This document shows, one piece after another, positions 62,742 through 64,000 of a DNA stretch of 64,000 nt. The notes beneath the pieces were generated by a model. The model made no database searches. It saw only the letters and a list, made by a program, of their open reading frames with translations, and was not told the DNA's origin. Positions within the stretch are counted from its first letter, which is position 1. Each line of letters opens with the position of its first letter. The position numbers and the translations under genes are program-made. The DNA is from an uncultured Draconibacterium sp. (GTDB lineage Bacteria; Bacteroidota; Bacteroidia; Bacteroidales; Prolixibacteraceae), in NCBI RefSeq assembly GCF_963677575.1, contig NZ_OY782038.1, forward strand, positions 3,227,501-3,291,500. The letters are read 5' to 3'.

Positions 62742-64000
62742 GTGCAACAAACTACACCAAAACCAAAGGCCTTTTCATCCTTCTCCATAATCGTAGTGTT
62801 TCTTGCATTTATTATTATCGGCCTTGCCTTTATTCCACAGCTCGATATCCGGTTTAAACCCAGCCGTAGTCTGCCGCAGTTGAACATTAGCTTTTACTGG
62901 CCCAATGCATCGCCAAAAGTTATTGAGCAGGAAACATCGAAAATTGAAGGTGTATTGGGGAAAGTAAGCCGGATAAAGTCCATAGAATCTACTTCTTCGG
63001 TAGGTTTGGGCCACGTGGTTATTGAGTTTGACAAATCGGTTAATCTAAACCAAAAACGTTACGAGGTGTCAACGCTTATACGGCAATTGCGCAGTAATCT
63101 GCCTGCTGAAATGAGCTATCCGGAAATTACCACCAACGCAGCAGATGAAGACGACCAGGCTTCGTTTATGGTGTTAACACTCAACGCCAACTCGTCAACT
63201 TATTACATAAAAAACAAGGCCGAGCAGCTGGTGATTCCCGAGCTTCTTAAAATTAAAGGTATTGCCGATATTTCGCTTTACGGCGCGTCGCCTAACCAAT
63301 GGGAAATTTGTTATAATCCGGAGTTACTAAAACTCTACGGAATAACACCTGCCGAAATCAGTACGGTTATCAACCGCCTTGGCGATCAAAACTTTTTAGG
63401 TAACCAAAATGATGGAACCAATGCATCGGTTCCGGTTTTGGCTTCCACCCAGTTTATCGAGCCTTCGCAATGGATAAGTTTGCCGGTAGCCAATAAAAAC
63501 GGACGTATTATACGCCTCTCCGACATTGCCACCGTTAAATTGCAGGAAAAACCACCAACTTCCTATTACCGCATAAACGGCAAAAACACCATTAACCTGG
63601 TGGTTTATGCTGCCCAGGGAGAAAACCAGCTCAAACTGGCCGGCGAAATAAAAGACCAGCTTCTGCAAATACAAGAAAAACTCCCGATAGGTTATTCGGT
63701 AATGATCGCTTCCGACTCTACCGAATACATAAAAGAAGAACTGGAAAAAATCGGGTACCGCACCCTTTTTTCGCTGCTAATTCTTTTACTTTTTGTTTTA
63801 GTGGCCAGCCGGTCGTTTCGTGTTTTGGCGGTGTTGTCTATTTCGCTGGCAGCCAACCTGCTTATTGCTGCAGTTTTTTATTACCTTTTTAAAGTCGAGA
63901 TTCATATTTATTCGCTGGCAGGAATCACCGTATCGTTTGGAATTATCATCGACAACAGCATTATTATGGTGAGTCATCTGCAGCGGCAAAAAGGGCTGCG
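62742..64000 (+). CDS. RND-family efflux permease, second of two, cut by window edge
   Basis: The first 419 residues are visible and the frame is still open at base 64000. Start GTG 62742 matches that of remnant 2. TM1 (about 12-32) leads into the periplasmic porter domain (about 40-330). TM2-TM4 follow, with SFGIIIDNSIIMVSHL carrying the Asp-Asn pair in TM4. The protein differs from the permease at 43595 and probably forms the second pump subunit of the same efflux set. Its 5' end is the template of the two remnants upstream. Confidence 0.9.
   Translation, partial: MQQTTPKPKAFSSFSIIVVFLAFIIIGLAFIPQLDIRFKPSRSLPQLNISFYWPNASPKVIEQETSKIEGVLGKVSRIKSIESTSSVGLGHVVIEFDKSVNLNQKRYEVSTLIRQLRSNLPAEMSYPEITTNAADEDDQASFMVLTLNANSSTYYIKNKAEQLVIPELLKIKGIADISLYGASPNQWEICYNPELLKLYGITPAEISTVINRLGDQNFLGNQNDGTNASVPVLASTQFIEPSQWISLPVANKNGRIIRLSDIATVKLQEKPPTSYYRINGKNTINLVVYAAQGENQLKLAGEIKDQLLQIQEKLPIGYSVMIASDSTEYIKEELEKIGYRTLFSLLILLLFVLVASRSFRVLAVLSISLAANLLIAAVFYYLFKVEIHIYSLAGITVSFGIIIDNSIIMVSHLQRQKGL

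Overview
The window is chromosomal DNA from a member of the Bacteroidota, most likely a marine or sediment Marinilabiliales/Prolixibacteraceae-type organism. The supporting signs are the TAnnTTTG/TTTG type promoters, an ECF sigma/FecR pair linked to STN-domain proteins, DUF4292, DUF4175, 6-bladed beta-propeller and carboxypeptidase-regulatory-like families, a Bacteroidota-type YbeY and a tRNA without an encoded CCA. The genus is inference. I see no CRISPR array, transposase, integrase or rRNA gene.

Bases 1-17351 are ordinary core genome, mostly on the minus strand: a truncated GH2 glycosidase, an aldehyde dehydrogenase, OsmC, a Crp/Fnr regulator, a GNAT protein, an envelope block (EnvC-like, DUF4292, TPR), dut, hemW, an rrf2-lutB-rpiB operon, a flippase, a glutamine cyclotransferase, ruvB and a response regulator. 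At 17352-17788 the strand flips across an AT-rich gap with DnaA-box sequences. A plus-strand run follows (DUF4175, HATPase, ybeY, mnmG, apt, uvrC, then mnmA). A perfect parS-type 16-mer lies between mnmG and apt, and two weaker ones lie at 28.5 and 30.2 kb, so this part may be close to the replication origin. Bases 27528-36347 are minus-strand: rsgA, tdh, a LolE/FtsX-like permease, rbfA, and an ECF sigma/FecR unit driving two STN-domain proteins, one of them an aspartic protease with a PDZ domain. A POT-type transporter and tRNA-Leu(CAA) end the core part.

From 39 kb to the right edge is an accessory region. It holds eleven beta-propeller genes, mostly lipoproteins. One is frameshifted, and a further C-terminal scar remains of a lost copy. 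Most end in a recurring tail of the form NPVLxLVKLK. Embedded among them are an RND efflux adaptor (41.9 kb) and permease (43.6 kb) separated by a four-helix-bundle mini-element with inverted-repeat ends. A second RND permease starts at 62742 and runs off the window.

The most unusual part is 56668-62741. Two copies of one cassette sit between the propeller array and the second RND gene. Each copy has a 5' remnant of an RND permease gene, about 0.5 kb of highly conserved leader, a small secreted five-cysteine peptide gene, a hairpin terminator, a beta-propeller lipoprotein and an exported CxxC thioredoxin-fold protein. The leader carries a long hairpin, a 16-nt palindrome and a 12-nt perfect match to the anti-Shine-Dalgarno end of 16S rRNA. 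The leader is nearly identical between copies while the peptide, propeller and thioredoxin genes differ completely. This looks like a modular, exchangeable peptide-display or export locus grafted into an efflux operon, and it is my main candidate for an undescribed system.
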